Below are positions 37,750 to 49,599 of a stretch of 64,000 bases of DNA, piece after piece. The DNA is from Sodiomyces alkalinus F11 (Eukaryota; Ascomycota; Sordariomycetes; Glomerellales; Plectosphaerellaceae), in NCBI RefSeq assembly GCF_003711515.1, contig NW_021167079.1, positions 6,380,385 through 6,444,384 on the forward strand, written 5' to 3'. Numbering within the stretch: position 1 is the first letter of the stretch; each line of letters starts with the position of its first letter. A model generated the notes under the pieces. It made no database searches. It worked only from the letters and a program-made list of their open reading frames with translations, and was not told the DNA's origin. The translations under genes were made by a program, and so were the position numbers.

Positions 37750-39554
37750 ATGTTGGGAGTTACATGGAGGGAGATCGAGCTCGAAGACCTTCAGAAGCTC
37801 TGCAGCTACGCTACGGCGTATGGACGATGCCCCTACGGCAAGGTCACGCTCATCAAGGGCGGCGTCAGATACCCAAGCGCCTTCTGCAAGGTACACTGCT
37901 GCATAAAGATTGACCAGGCTGCTTGTCAGGACATGAGAACCAGCAGTAATGGGTTCTGTCGAAGACGTGCGTTTCTCTCTCCTTTCTGCTACCTAACCAC
38001 TCTGAACGAACGGGATTCTGGGAGAAGACAGGCCGGATGACAGTTGACGTTGTACGCCTTTTAGATCTTCAATGCACTGGTCAATTAAACGGCCAGCAAT
38101 CTCCCTATTACGTCAAACGATACGAACCCAGAGAATACGCGTTCTGTTCCCAGTATCGTAAGTTGCTGCAGTTGTTGCCAATGGTCTGTCATTATACGGA
38201 ACACTCTCTCCCATGTCTTTTCAGTGTCGTCGGCTCTAGTTATCAGGGCGTTCTGTCAAGTAAGCTGAGTGAAAACGGCCTCTAATGAGTCAAGCACCCC
38301 TCCCAAAAGATAATTGCAACCACACCGATTGCAGAAACGAACGATCCTATACCGGCGATGCAGACCTAAAGTACTGCAGCGAGCACCGCTGTTCCATCGC
38401 CGGATGCACCCACCCCAGGGAAGGTCCCGGTCTATTCTGCGAGGGCCACACGTGCGAAGCCCCTAACTGCCTGGCCCCGGTGCCGGGGGGAGGGGACCCA
38501 GGCCAGCCAACGAGATATTGCGAGCGGCATTGCATATGCCAGGAAAGCCATTGCCAGAGGTTCGCCCATGTCCGGGCGAGCGGCTCGTTGTCCTTGCACT
38601 GCGGGGCGCACTACTGCCACTGGGAAGGCTGCGACAAAGCACGCGAGTCCGAGGCGGGTTCCGGTGCCGAACACTGCAAGGAGCACACGTGTATCGAACC
38701 GGGATGTGCCAAGGGGAAGACCAAGGCGGATGGGTACTTTTGCAAGAACCACGAGTGCGAAACCAAGGAGTGTCGGTTCCGGCGCTGGCTCGGTGATTTC
38801 TGTCCGGCTCACCAATGTGGGAAGCCCGGCTGTGACAAAGAGGCTACGACGAACCATTACTGCGAGCTTCATCTGACGTGTAGCTTGGTCGGATGTAATC
38901 GGTTTCGGATGGTCGTCGGGGGAACCGTGTTGGACCGGTGCGAGGAGCGTGAGTTACCGGCGTATTCCTCTCCCACATCTGTTCGCGATGCGGAGTGTGG
39001 CCCTTGCTGACGGATAATCCCCCCCCCCCTCTCTTCAACCAGACTGCTTCGCAAGATGCCGTAGGCCGGAGTGCGAAGCCCGAGCGGTTAACGATAAGGA
39101 CTTTTGCGTCAGCCACATCTGCGAATTTCAGGATTGCAGCAGTGCGAGGTCGATATTCGGAGCTCTCTGCGATATGCATAAGTGCAGCGTCTTGACTTGC
39201 CCGCAGTCACGATGCACTATGGCGCTGCCACCGGCCATGATGCCGATGATGCCGATGATGGTGATGGTGGGTAACGTATGGTCGCCATCACTGTATTGCA
39301 GTGGCCACGCATGTCATCACGCCGGCTGCGCTCAACAGTCGGCGGGGAATAGCCACTTCTGCGCAACACACACGCCATGCCGACATCCCGGTTGTTCCAA
39401 ATTGGTTGACCCAACCGGAATCGATCCAACGTCTTGCTCCGAACACAATGCACGTAGCCGTTCCAGTCACAGGCCGCAGCGGAACCGTATGGCCGATAAT
39501 CAGGGGTTCGGTGGTGGTTGGCCAGGTGGATGGGGATTGAATGCAGTTCTCTAG
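37750..39554 (+). CDS. Protein of about 16 tandem Cys/His (C-x2-H-x-C-x4-C) modules
   Basis: Exons 37750-37966, 38065-38157, 38310-38948 and 39043-39554 (introns 98, 152 and 94 bp) join in frame to 486 residues. Almost the whole protein repeats one pattern, (F/Y)C-x2-H-x(1-2)-C-x(3-4)-C, for example YCSEHRCSIAGC, FCEGHTCEAPNC, FCKNHECETKEC, FCPAHQCGKPGC and FCVSHICEFQDC. About 16 copies are seen, with 20-35 residue spacing. The Cys and His spacing strongly suggests zinc binding, but I recognise no named domain; plant WRKY19-type Cys-rich repeats look distantly similar. All three introns interrupt the His codon after its first base. Exon 2's left boundary and a possible extra 35-base exon inside the second intron are uncertain. 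The start at 37750 is the first in-frame ATG, and an upstream exon cannot be excluded. A Met-rich loop (MMPMMPMMVMV) interrupts one late module. Confidence 0.72.
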
Positions 39555-41653
39555 GGGAAAGATGATGGCGACAGCGAGGAGTAAGCAGACAAGGGACATG
39601 TAAAATGGCAGGCTCCCCATGTGGTAGCAAGTAACATATTGGTCAACCAACCTATGCAGCACAGCCTTGGACGCGACCCTCCAAATACCCAAGGCCACAC
39701 TCCCCGGATTCTGTATAACACGTGTGGTGAGTATCGAAATAGGTGGGTGATGGCAAAAGCCCGCGGTTCAGAGCCAAAATCATCTCCGCTAGATCGGATA
39801 TAGCGTTGGAGAACGAGGGCTGCACATCAAGTGGACGAAGAAATAACGAAGACAGGTGCAAGAGTAAAAACACCAGGGCAAAGTCGAAGAAGCTGCGCAC
39901 CGGACTATGGCTGCGGATTTCCACTGACTGGGGTCACGGTGGAGTTTCTAGTGGGTCCAGTGGTCCAGATTGTGGCTTACGCTATGGAGATGGGGGCTTA
40001 TGGGAAGTTCACCCACGTGGAGGCAGCCGACAAGCATTAAGCGCAGCCGCGATGTGGGACAAACTAGACACGGTCTATATTCTACCGTTGATACTGTACC
40101 GTACCTTACACGTACATGAAATTACTGAAACGTTTCAACCCCATTGGCCTATCTGCGCGGCTCTCTGTCTTTCACTACGGGGTACCTATACAAGACAGTG
40201 CGTCGCTTACTGTATGGCGGGACGTGGACTGACCATTAGTGGAGGTCATTCCGAAGACGTCACCAGACCACCGCCTTTCAACCTCCACGGTCATCTTCAT
40301 CTTCTTGTTGTCTCTCTCCCGCAGTCATCACTTTTACTGTACTTGTTCATGGGGGTTCAGTACCTATTGTTTTAGTTTCACTGTTTACTCACAGGGAAGT
40401 TGTTGATGACCTCCAGACGAGTGGAAAAGAAACCCTTCGGCCATGTGCTGTGGTTGGCCGATATATTTGGCCCAGCACTTTTCGACCGATAGACGGTCCT
40501 TTGCTCGTTGTTGGCCCAGACAAGCACTACGTTGTTTCATCGGTTTCCAGTTGGCGAACTTGCACTGGCTGTGCTCTTGATCCCCTCAAAGTCGATGAAT
40601 GAGGGTTTGAGAAGGACTCCTCAGGGTCAGTCGCTGCTGGCCCCGATGGAAGTAACTTATACCATGCCCAAGGATCCGAACGGCTCCCATTCTTTTCCCG
40701 TTGTTTCTGTCCATGGCTATTATACCTCAGTAACGCTCAGCAGGTATTCTTCGAGTGTCCGTGGCCACACGACTCCACAATCTTATGTCTCACCCCTTCC
40801 CCCAGGTCAGAAGCATGACAGGGATGATTGGGAACCATGGCAGTATCCCCCCCCCCGGACAGTCCGTCAAGCTCCTCTCTACAGCCTCCTATATCGAAGT
40901 CATGCGAGTGATCCCTGTACCTTACAGATGCGGGAGGCCCATTCTGCGCGTCATCCGTTTCCCGTCCCGACATGGGCTTTCCCACACGCCCACTCTCCCT
41001 CCCATATACACTCTCCCACCCCAAGCAGGACCACGCGTTGGCACCTCGTGCTAGCTATAGTCACCGTCCCTGCTCTTTTATTATTTTTAGTCTTTTGATT
41101 TTTCTGTTTTCGTCAGTCGAGTTCAACTTACAGCGCCTCGTCCACTTTGCTAGGACTGGTAAAACCCTTCCCGGTTCTCTCGAGTCCTACGGAGCCCTAC
41201 GGATCCCCACCAAGCCGCATGTAGGTTCCTGCTTGCTTTATATCAATCCGACCCGCCTCTCGCTCGATTCGACAGCTTCGCTTGCAATGTTTCACACACC
41301 TACACCCGCTCTCAAACTCCTGTCCTGTGCTTCGATCACCTGCTTTGGTCCCAGATCCGTGTGAGCCTCCTACCTTTTTGGCTTGGCCCAGGAGTTCTCA
41401 TTATCAACTGGAATCTCTTCAGACCCTCTCCCTCCATCAAAAGTTCCCCAACTTTGTCCTAGCCATCACAACTCTTTCATCTCTTTTATCACTTATTAGT
41501 CCTCACACTATACTTCTCGATCTCTTGACGACACTACTGAAAGGGAAAGTCTAGCTAGAGACGCCTCTTGCTATCTCGACCTCACTCTTCCCCCCCCCCT
41601 AGCCAATAAGCTGGGATCAAGCGCACTATCACCTACATTGCGGTTCCTTCCGC
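39555..41653. other. Intergenic region, no supportable gene
   Basis: 2.1 kb. A 196-codon frame at 40508-41098 ends in a hydrophobic stretch (HLVLAIVTVPALLLFLVF) but lies in a pyrimidine-rich region with the look of promoter and leader for the next gene. Short C runs lie at 40848-40856 and 41591-41599. Confidence 0.45.
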
Positions 41654-42343
41654 ATGCCTTCCCGACGGATATCCATAGAAAGTTCGCAGGCAGGCCACCA
41701 GCAGTTCGTCACCCTGGAACGCTCTCACTCCTACCATCATCACCCCCGTCATGGCCATCATGGCCATGACCACGGGTACTACCGTGTGAGCAAAGACGCG
41801 TGGAAGGAACTGTTGGAGAGGGAGCGCCAGCTCCGCGAGACCAACAAGGCCCTGGCCTGCAAGAATGAAGCCCTCAAGTGCGAGAATGAAGCCCTCAAGT
41901 GCGACCTGGAGAACGCCAGGGCCGACCTTCGACGGTATCAAGACCTGGTCTCCCATCTCAAGCGCCAGATCAAAGCCCTCGAGGACGAAAACTGTTCCTT
42001 GCGACGCTCCCTCGACTGTGCGAGGGAGCACTCGGAGAAGCATCACGCCGAGATGGAGAAGCTCAAACAGAGGCTGCACAAGGCCGAGCAAGAAATCAAG
42101 TCGCTCCAGGCGAGGATAAAAGAGCTGCTGAAAGAGGTGAAGGAGGGGGGTTCGTGCCTGATTCTTGAGCTGAAGCGGAGCATCGAGGAGTGGAAAAGGA
42201 GATGTTACGCCTATTACGATCAGAACAAGAGTCTCCGAGATGCTATCAACGAACGGGATTGTATCATCGACAAACAGCGTGATCGGCTCACCAACTACGA
42301 ACGCATACTGATACGGCATGGTCTTATACCTCGGAGCGATTAA
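41654..42343 (+). CDS. Small coiled-coil protein with His-rich N-terminus
   Basis: Single exon of 229 residues. It begins MPSRRISIESSQAG, followed by a His-rich stretch at about residues 25-42 (HSYHHHPRHGHHGHDHGYY). From about residue 45 to 215 it is one long heptad-patterned helix rich in E, K, L and R, including a direct repeat of CENEALKC-type units (NEALKCENEALKCDLE). It ends YERILIRHGLIPRSD. I recall similar small coiled-coil proteins in other filamentous ascomycetes but know no function. The start is well placed after a C-rich leader. A second coiled-coil gene that also starts MPS lies across the retrotransposon. Confidence 0.8.
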   Translation: MPSRRISIESSQAGHQQFVTLERSHSYHHHPRHGHHGHDHGYYRVSKDAWKELLERERQLRETNKALACKNEALKCENEALKCDLENARADLRRYQDLVSHLKRQIKALEDENCSLRRSLDCAREHSEKHHAEMEKLKQRLHKAEQEIKSLQARIKELLKEVKEGGSCLILELKRSIEEWKRRCYAYYDQNKSLRDAINERDCIIDKQRDRLTNYERILIRHGLIPRSD

Positions 42344-42830
42344 CGGGCGGGAAGAAGGGTTGATCTGCTCGCTTTTTATTGTCTTCTCCTTTGCTTTTTA
42401 GACTTCAGAGCGTGTTTTTCTGTGGATCCGTGTTCGGGGTATCGCGTGGACTGGGAGGTCGGCAATTCTATTGGGCTCATGATTTCCTTCGCAGTCCCGA
42501 GTTCGCTTCAGTGGCTTGTTTCTTTCGTTTTTGTTCTTGTTGGTCAGTTTTGTGCATGGAGTAAGAGTGGTTTCCTGAGCAAGTATTGGCTGGCAATGCA
42601 ACAAGGAAGGCTCTATTTGGATGCCCCTGAGGGCTTGAATACAAGATACGTTGGCTGACGAGAAGGCAGATATGGATAGATGCTTTTGCGGGTGGTATGA
42701 CCACGCTCTTTTACCATTTCCCTTTGTCTACAACACATCAGGACAGGAGATGTTGGAGAGTTGGAGTTGGTTGAGAGGCGAAGCAGGCCATGTCAGGGGG
42801 TAGTAGATCGCCATTGATACCCTTAGAGAG

Positions 42831-42856
42831 CGTTTTCGTTTTCGTTTTCGTTTTCC
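42831..42856. repeat. CGTTTT hexanucleotide microsatellite
   Basis: Four tandem CGTTTT copies plus a partial copy. Confidence 0.85.
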
Positions 42857-44542
42857 GGTTTTGGTTCTTTTCACAAGGTAGCTGGCCACAAGCACAGTCT
42901 CTTGCAGATAGATAGATAAATGCCATATCCATACTACCTATGGAATCTCCGTTGTCTGCCTCCTCTTTTCCTCCCACTTCTCCCCGGCCCGCCAGAGACT
43001 GAACAAAAGGATCCACGCCAAGCGCTTCTTCTTTTCCATCGGGGTCAAGATTTCCAATCCAAAGATCTAAAGCAACGTCCTGCCGACGGGGAGCAAGTAG
43101 ATCAGGCAGAGGCAGTGAGAGCGATGGCAGATGAAGGATGTCGACTTGACATCGCTAACTCCGGAGATAAAGGCAACCGAGTTCAATCGCAAGCCGACAA
43201 GCAATAACATGCCCTAAATTTAACACTTGTCACTTCTATTAGAGACTCGGTGGCCTTGTTTTTGCAATGCTTTGTAACGTGATTAATAATGGACACTTTC
43301 TAGATAGAGAGACCGAGGGACAACTCCAGCAGGTTCTTCAGTCCTAGGAACGCAAAATATATGTAAGTGCAGTAGACTATAGCGACTCGAACATCGAACA
43401 TGCATGATGCAGGTATGTACGAATAGAAGTGTGAGAGGGACGGGAATCTTGGCAGACATCACTTCCACTTCCCCCGTTCGCTCTGAACGAAGCACGATGG
43501 CCGGAACGTCTGCCTGCCTGGACCACGGTAGATACTTAATAGACGAGGGTTCATAGGACGCACGTACATCCATTTGTTCGGGTCGGCTGGGAAGGGGGGA
43601 CGTTGCAGGAGCGGCCTAGGATTGGGTAGACAAAGCAGTTGAGACGATATGGTGCATGATGGCAGCCTAGAGCTTAACTCTCCCCGTCGAGTAAAATCTA
43701 AGATGATCAAGATAGACTGCAGGTGACAGTAAGATCTGGTGTGTACTTCTTAGGAGCGAAGTGGGAGTGGGGGACGCGGGGCAGACAGCACGCATTTGAC
43801 GCATATAGAATCCAGCATGTACGGATACCGAGAAGCATTTCCACCGTGAGTCTACCTTAGTTGCACTGTACACAAGTGCATCAGTACCACAGACTTATAT
43901 TGACGTCGGCACCTACGGTCAAGTACCTTTCGAGTTCCTCCTCCGTGCAAACATCCACTAGCTACCCCGTAAATCTCGTCCCTCGATGTATCCCGTGATG
44001 CGTCTGTGAATGCTTGGACAGAAGGTTGGTTGACAGGTCCACCTTCGCCCTACCGGTTACGCTCTCTGGCGGGAGCGAACGGCCCTCCCTACCAGTCTGT
44101 GGTCTGCAAGGAAGATGCACTTCGTAGGCGTAGACATCTTGGTCAAGCTCTCTGCCTACAAGTCGTTAGTTTCTAGTCTGTTGAGATTCGGATAGGGGGT
44201 TGTCAAGAAAGCTTGGCTCTCTTCTTCTTCCCGCCTCCCCATCCCCACCACCCGCGACTCTGCATAACCTCCTAGTTCACGAAACGCCCCGTCAGTGCCG
44301 AACGAATCGGGACCTCAACCCTCGTGGCATCTGTCAGAACATTATCATCTGGACCTGCCCTGGAAGCTACGCGTAGGTTTGACAAGAAATCTCGCCAAAC
44401 CCACCGAACTTGTCACACGACGATCTCATCCCCCAACAACGCCGGGCGAGTCTATTCCCCCCCGTCCTCCCTCTTCCTCTAAACGTGACAGCATGTCGAA
44501 TGATGAGAGTGACTCATAGTGTCATTTTTCCTCTTTTCTTTT

Positions 44543-44592
44543 NNNNNNNNNNNNNNNNNNNNNNNNNNNNNNNNNNNNNNNNNNNNNNNNNN
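44543..44592. other. Assembly gap (50 N)
   Basis: Exactly 50 unknown bases inside a pyrimidine-rich stretch. The round number suggests a placeholder rather than a measured length. Confidence 0.99.
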
Positions 44593-45301
44593 CTTCTCTC
44601 CGCACCTTCCTTTCCCACCTTCCGTCATTCTCGACCCCTCCGAGCCGGCGGATGATTGTGGTTGCGAATCCGACGGATCATTGGTCCATGATGGCGATCT
44701 GCAGTTATTTCTTCACCTTGGGCCAAGATGGGAGCCACAAAGCAACCGGCCTTACGGGACGGGCCCTGCCTGGTCTCCTTCTAAATATGTGTTGTACCGT
44801 AATTACCCAACCGTGGCGACGTACTTTGTACGTTGTAGGGTATCTTCCGGCTGGCGAACGAGCCAGTAAGGTAGGTACAACGTAATTTAGCTTGATAAGT
44901 ATCAGTACCACTTGGTGTAGTAACTTCTCCACACATTATTCTGTACTCGGTACTAAATATTACATACATATGTACCCACCCACCATGCACCTCGCTCTCC
45001 CTCCGCCCCTCCTCCAACCTTTTTTCCCCTTCTTTTCTTCCTCCCACCCCTCTTCCGTTGGCAATTCTTCCTCTCCCTCTCTTATTGGCGTATGCAACTT
45101 CTTCGACTTTTTTTTATTTTCTGTTTTCTTTTCGGTGACAGCAATCGGCCACCGCCAGTCTCAAATGCTCTCGGTGGCCAGGTGGCTTTTCTCAAGTTCC
45201 TTCAGCCCAGTCTTGCACCGCCTGTTGCTCCAGCCAATCGATCCATTCCTGTTTCCCAGCGTTGCTCAGACAGGAGCAGGGTAGGAACAGGACGGAGCAG
45301 G

Positions 45302-45340
45302 ATAGGTACCTACCTTAGCTAAGGTAAGGTAGGTACCTAT
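45302..45340. repeat. Perfect inverted repeat, 16-bp arms with 7-bp spacer
   Basis: Left arm ATAGGTACCTACCTTA, spacer GCTAAGG, right arm TAAGGTAGGTACCTAT. The arms are exact reverse complements, and the centre also forms the palindrome CCTTAGCTAAGG. Related GGTAAGG/CCTTACC and GGTACCT motifs recur in intergenic DNA across the window. It lies about 370 bp left of the retrotransposon. Confidence 0.9.
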
Positions 45341-45715
45341 GTCATGGCAGGACCCGTCGTGCGCGAAAAGGAGTACAACGTAAAGGGGGCGGCGTTGGTG
45401 GCCTCGTTCCTCGAGGAGCAGCAACGGATTGCGGGCAAAACCCACCCCCCCTTCCACCCGGCATTTACCAAGTACATACATTAATTCTTCGTCACTTCGG
45501 TCCCTACTTTTTCCACTTTTTCTGTTTTGCCTTTTCGGCCCAAAAGACCCCAGTTCCCGTCTGGTCTGTGGTCGTCCACTCGGCGAGAAGGGAATTTTTA
45601 AGATATTGCCCAGGGGGGGTCTCTAAAATTTGGGACTCAAAATTGCCTGCCTATCCATACATACCACCTCACATACCCGTCATCCTATCCCTGAAACCTC
45701 TCGATGACTCGATAG

Positions 45716-45918
45716 TGTCGAACAGACCATAGTCTTTTCGGTTACGTAATGGGCCGGATTGCTAAGAGTATAATCCGGGTGGACGCTTACAGAATCTGCA
45801 CTATATAAAATACGGTGGTAGTGTTTCCCTGACGGTCTGAGATAGTTATAATTGTATATAATTGCCTTAATTAATTTCGACCTATTTTATAACGATTTTA
45901 ACTACGCTTTATCTGATA
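45716..45918 (+). repeat. 5' LTR of the copia element
   Basis: 203 bp. The left half, to about 45825, keeps CA and TG sites. The right half has lost them relative to the 3' LTR (for example GATAGTTATAATTG against GACAGTCACAATTG). Confidence 0.92.
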
Positions 45919-46049
45919 ATTAAGAGTCTTACTTACTAAGTGAAGATATACCTATTTTATCTACCCTTTTACTACTACTACCGAATTAAGAAGCTATTTA
46001 GCTACGCCGATATAGCGTGTTAATCTATAAATAACTATTAAGATATCGT

Positions 46050-47560
46050 ATCTTAGCCCTGTTACGTATAAAACCTATAAGAATTAGGAGCTCTGGCGAC
46101 GCCTATACGAATCGGTTACCACCTATAATAGCGTGTGGAGGTTTCTCCGCCTAGTCGATCCGACTTAGTCCCCCGAGGAGCCTATAATACCGAATTACGA
46201 CTCTTTCCCCTCTATAACACCTAGGCGTACCCCCACGTAATATCTCGACCTAACAGACGCCAGCCAGAAAGCATACAACGTCGAAATCGCGCGCTAAAAG
46301 ATCCTATAAACGTAATACGATAGCTACCTAAAGGGGATTAACGCTATACTAACCTAGCAGGTTAATACTATCGACTAAAGCCGTAGATAACTGCTACGAG
46401 GAGGTATACCTCGTAAGGTGTACGAAGCCGTTAAACGCGATACGGATTAGTACCTGGCCACCCGCTAAACCGACACCCACGAAGAGTATATCGAGTATGC
46501 CCGTTACCCTACGAATAGCCTTAAGAAGCTCGGGGAGTGGATAGATAAGTGGCAGCTACTGCTATAAAGCTGTGAAGATACCGGTTCGAAGCCCGCTACG
46601 TATATATAGGTTATAGACTTCTTTAGAGGTATACGCCCTTATACCGGCCGCGATTAGACTAAGGCCGAGGGTCGCCTAGTGGATAACCAGGTAGTTATAC
46701 CCGAAGACCTTTATACCCTCGGTTAGAAGTATATTAATACTAGACTTAAAGACTAAGGAAAATGCGGTAGCCACCGCGCTATAGTATTCCCTGCACTATA
46801 TACCGGAAGCGAAGAGGGTGAAGATACCTTAGAGGCCACGGCTAAGCCCTGTAAGAAGGGCGGCCGTAGGAAGAATAAAGCTAAGAATCCTACTGTCGCG
46901 GTATCTATAGCTATACCTTTAGCTGCTTTAGCTGCTTTAGCTAACCGTTCCTCTTCTAAATACCGCTAATCTGCTCTGCAGAGAGGTTAGATCTACCGCG
47001 TATACGCTATACCTAGTTACGATATTAACGCCTGCTTCTATCTATTCCCGGATACGGTATATAACGATTGGATACCCTTCGAGAGCACTAAAATAACCGT
47101 TTAACGGATCCTTAAATACGACCCCTCGCTGCGCGCAGAAGTGGAAGAACTACGCGCCGTAAAGAAGGTAAAGAAGGATATGAGCCGGGACTCTGCATAG
47201 CTTAAAGAGGCGTGACTTAACTGTAATAGCGTCCGTAGCGGTGTCTCCCACGCCGCTAGCTTTATAGCAGGAACCGCTACTACTAGTTACCCTCTTCGAA
47301 CCTCTGCTATCCTCGATTCCGGCGCTATTATTTATATATTTAACGATTTTTCCTGTTTTTCTGATTTTATACCCGCCACGTAGGGGGATTACGTAGTAGC
47401 CGGTAGTTTATCCCTGCCTATTAAAGGTTACGGTAACGTGACCGTGAGATTAAACGGACTAATAGAAGGCCTCGATTTTAGGCTGTTAAACGTCGTATAC
47501 TACGAGGATTTTGCCTGTAATTTAATCTCTAACTAACGCCTACGTCTTCGAGGATACTAG
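46050..47560 (+). pseudogene. Degraded gag and aspartic protease of the copia element
   Basis: A gag-like reading, ELWRRLYESVTTYNSVWRFL, is legible at about 46089-46150, with stops replacing Gln or Trp codons. At about 47306-47350 the reading SAILDSGAIIYIFNDFS keeps the DSGA protease motif of copia elements. Several in-frame stops lie between, so this is a pseudogene. Confidence 0.85.
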
Positions 47561-47754
47561 TGGGATTAGAAGCTACTAAATAACTATATTCGGTGTTCCG
47601 ATAGATCTATACTATGCTAGCTAAGTCACCGTTTCGATTAAACCGTTATTAAATACGTGCCCTCTAACTAATCTGCGGCTGCTTTTCTAGGCTCTTCTTC
47701 TTCTTCTTCTTCTGCTACCCGAAAAGGCGTCTATAAATCGACGATATAGTATCT

Positions 47755-48760
47755 AAGCACTGCGGAGGGTATCTTATGGTATCTACGCCTAGGGCATGTA
47801 GGCCCTAAACCACTTAGGCACCTAGAAGAGCAGACGTAGGGGGTTAAAATTAAGGGACTAATAACTATCGACTACGAGGCCTGCGAGCTTATAAAGATAA
47901 AACGGCACGTTAGCAGGCGCCCTCGCACTATACCTACTTATATAGGGGAGCGATAGGCGATTAATTTCACGGATTTTAAACGAACGTCCGACGGGGACTT
48001 AAGGTTTATATTTTTCACCGACCGTTATAGTGGTTTTACGGCCACCTACGTTATAAAGAGCAAGCTAGCAGTGGATATCCTTATAATAATTAAGGAATTC
48101 CTCGCCTGGGTAGACCGTTAATTAGGCTATAAGGTGCGCGTTTTCGAATCTGATAACGAACTAACTTAATCCCACGATATCACCTAATTCCTGCGTGACG
48201 AGGGTATCCTTTTAGAGGTATCTACTGCCCACACTTAAGTATAGAACGGGAGTGCCGAACGCGCTGCTGCCGTGGTTATTTTAAAGAGTCGTGCGATAAA
48301 TATCCACGTAAAACTACCGCCGTTTGTGTAGCCTAAGGCTATTCCCACGGTAGTATACGTCTATAACCGGACGCCACGAAGGTAGTAAAAGGATTGGAAA
48401 ACGCCCTATAAGGCCCTGTTTATAAGGAAGCCGATTTTATTATACCTTTAAGCTTACGGCTATAAGGCGTACGCGATAATAAAGGACGCTTAGAAGGCTA
48501 CTAATAAGCTATTAAATCGTATCGCTCCTCGCGTCTATATCGGCTACCTTATCGGCTACGATTCCACTAATATTTTCCGTGTCTAGGTATCTAGCCTGCG
48601 CCGCTATAACCGCGTTATTTAAACGCGCGATATAGATTTTAGCGAACGCGCCTTCTTTAACGGCGATATCGCCACCTTTAAGAATAACCTCTATTAATTA
48701 ACCGAGGAGTAATTAGAAGACCTGATTAGTTAGATCGAGCAGGAGAGGGCTAAAGATTCA
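47755..48760 (+). pseudogene. Degraded gag-pre-integrase and integrase core
   Basis: Legible segments are WYLRLGHVGP (gag-pre-integrase), then INFTDFKRTSDGDLRFIFFTDRYSG, ESDNEL and EGILLEVSTAHT followed by NGSAERAAAVV, which match the catalytic core of copia integrases. Catalytic Asp and Cys codons appear partly changed to Asn and Tyr by G-to-A transitions. Many in-frame stops. Confidence 0.88.
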
Positions 48761-49599
48761 CGGCCGTTTACGGACGTATAAGCTAAGGACCCCCCCCTTT
48801 ATATAACTGCTTATTTTAAATTATTAGATCCGGGGATAAACGCCCCCGGATCCCCTTCCTTAACGGCTTTACCGTTAAGGTTATAGTCCATAATACCCGG
48901 CCGTAAAGGGGTAGAGGAGGCTATCTCGAGTTAATCAGGATAAGATTTAGGTTATAAATAGTGTGATTTAGCCGGTATAGCGCCTAATCACCGTCTATAT
49001 CCGCCCGATCTATTACTTCCTACTCTATTAGTAACCCCGCCGTCGGTTATAGTGCTAATAGCAGCCGTTATATTAGGAAACCGTGATACCCCTATAGCCG
49101 TAGGGTTCTAGGATAACGGAACACGGTACTACGATGCCCCTATAACTACGGCTATAGGGCTCCTATTAAATAAAGGAGTATAACTAATTCGGTAAGGAGA
49201 TAGCTAGAAAAGAGACTATTAGGTTATAGTATTTAACGCTAGCCGTTACGTACCTAATATATATATATTAAATAAAACTCCGCTAACTAAATTACGGTTG
49301 AAAAGGTCCACGCCTATAGCGTTATAGCGACACTTAATAATACCCCGTAAATCCACGGCCCCGGCGGTAGCTACCGGAAGTATATCCCGGGAGGCTATCT
49401 TGGGAAATATAACCCTGGCGGTTACTTCGGCGGGTGCTCCGGCGGTTACCCCGGCGGCTATAGAGATCTACTATAAAGACCTCCCTCCTCCTCCGAAGAA
49501 CCCTGGCGATATACCCTCGCACCCTTACGGCCACCTATTCCGATAGGTATAAGAAGACTACCTGCGGAGCCACGAGGAGATAGGGTCGTGGATACGGGT

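Larger units (their letters stand above)
42344..45710. other. Intergenic region with an assembly gap, no supportable gene
   Basis: 3.4 kb left of the retrotransposon. It contains a CGTTTT hexanucleotide repeat, a 50-N gap, pyrimidine-rich tracts at 44990-45130 and a large inverted repeat at 45302. No frame is convincing. Confidence 0.5.

Noticed and set aside
40508..41098. 196-codon frame ending in a hydrophobic segment
   Set aside because: Composition is that of a pyrimidine-rich promoter or leader, with no known family and several overlapping alternatives.
46577..46600. GGTTCGAAGCCC, resembling a tRNA B box, in the copia gag region
   Set aside because: No matching A box or acceptor-stem complement could be placed around it; gag reading explains the sequence.
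49334..49534. 66-codon minus-strand Arg/Gly-rich frame inside the retrotransposon
   Set aside because: It is an antisense reading of a Gly-rich linker between integrase and reverse transcriptase that happens to lack stops because of the RIP composition.
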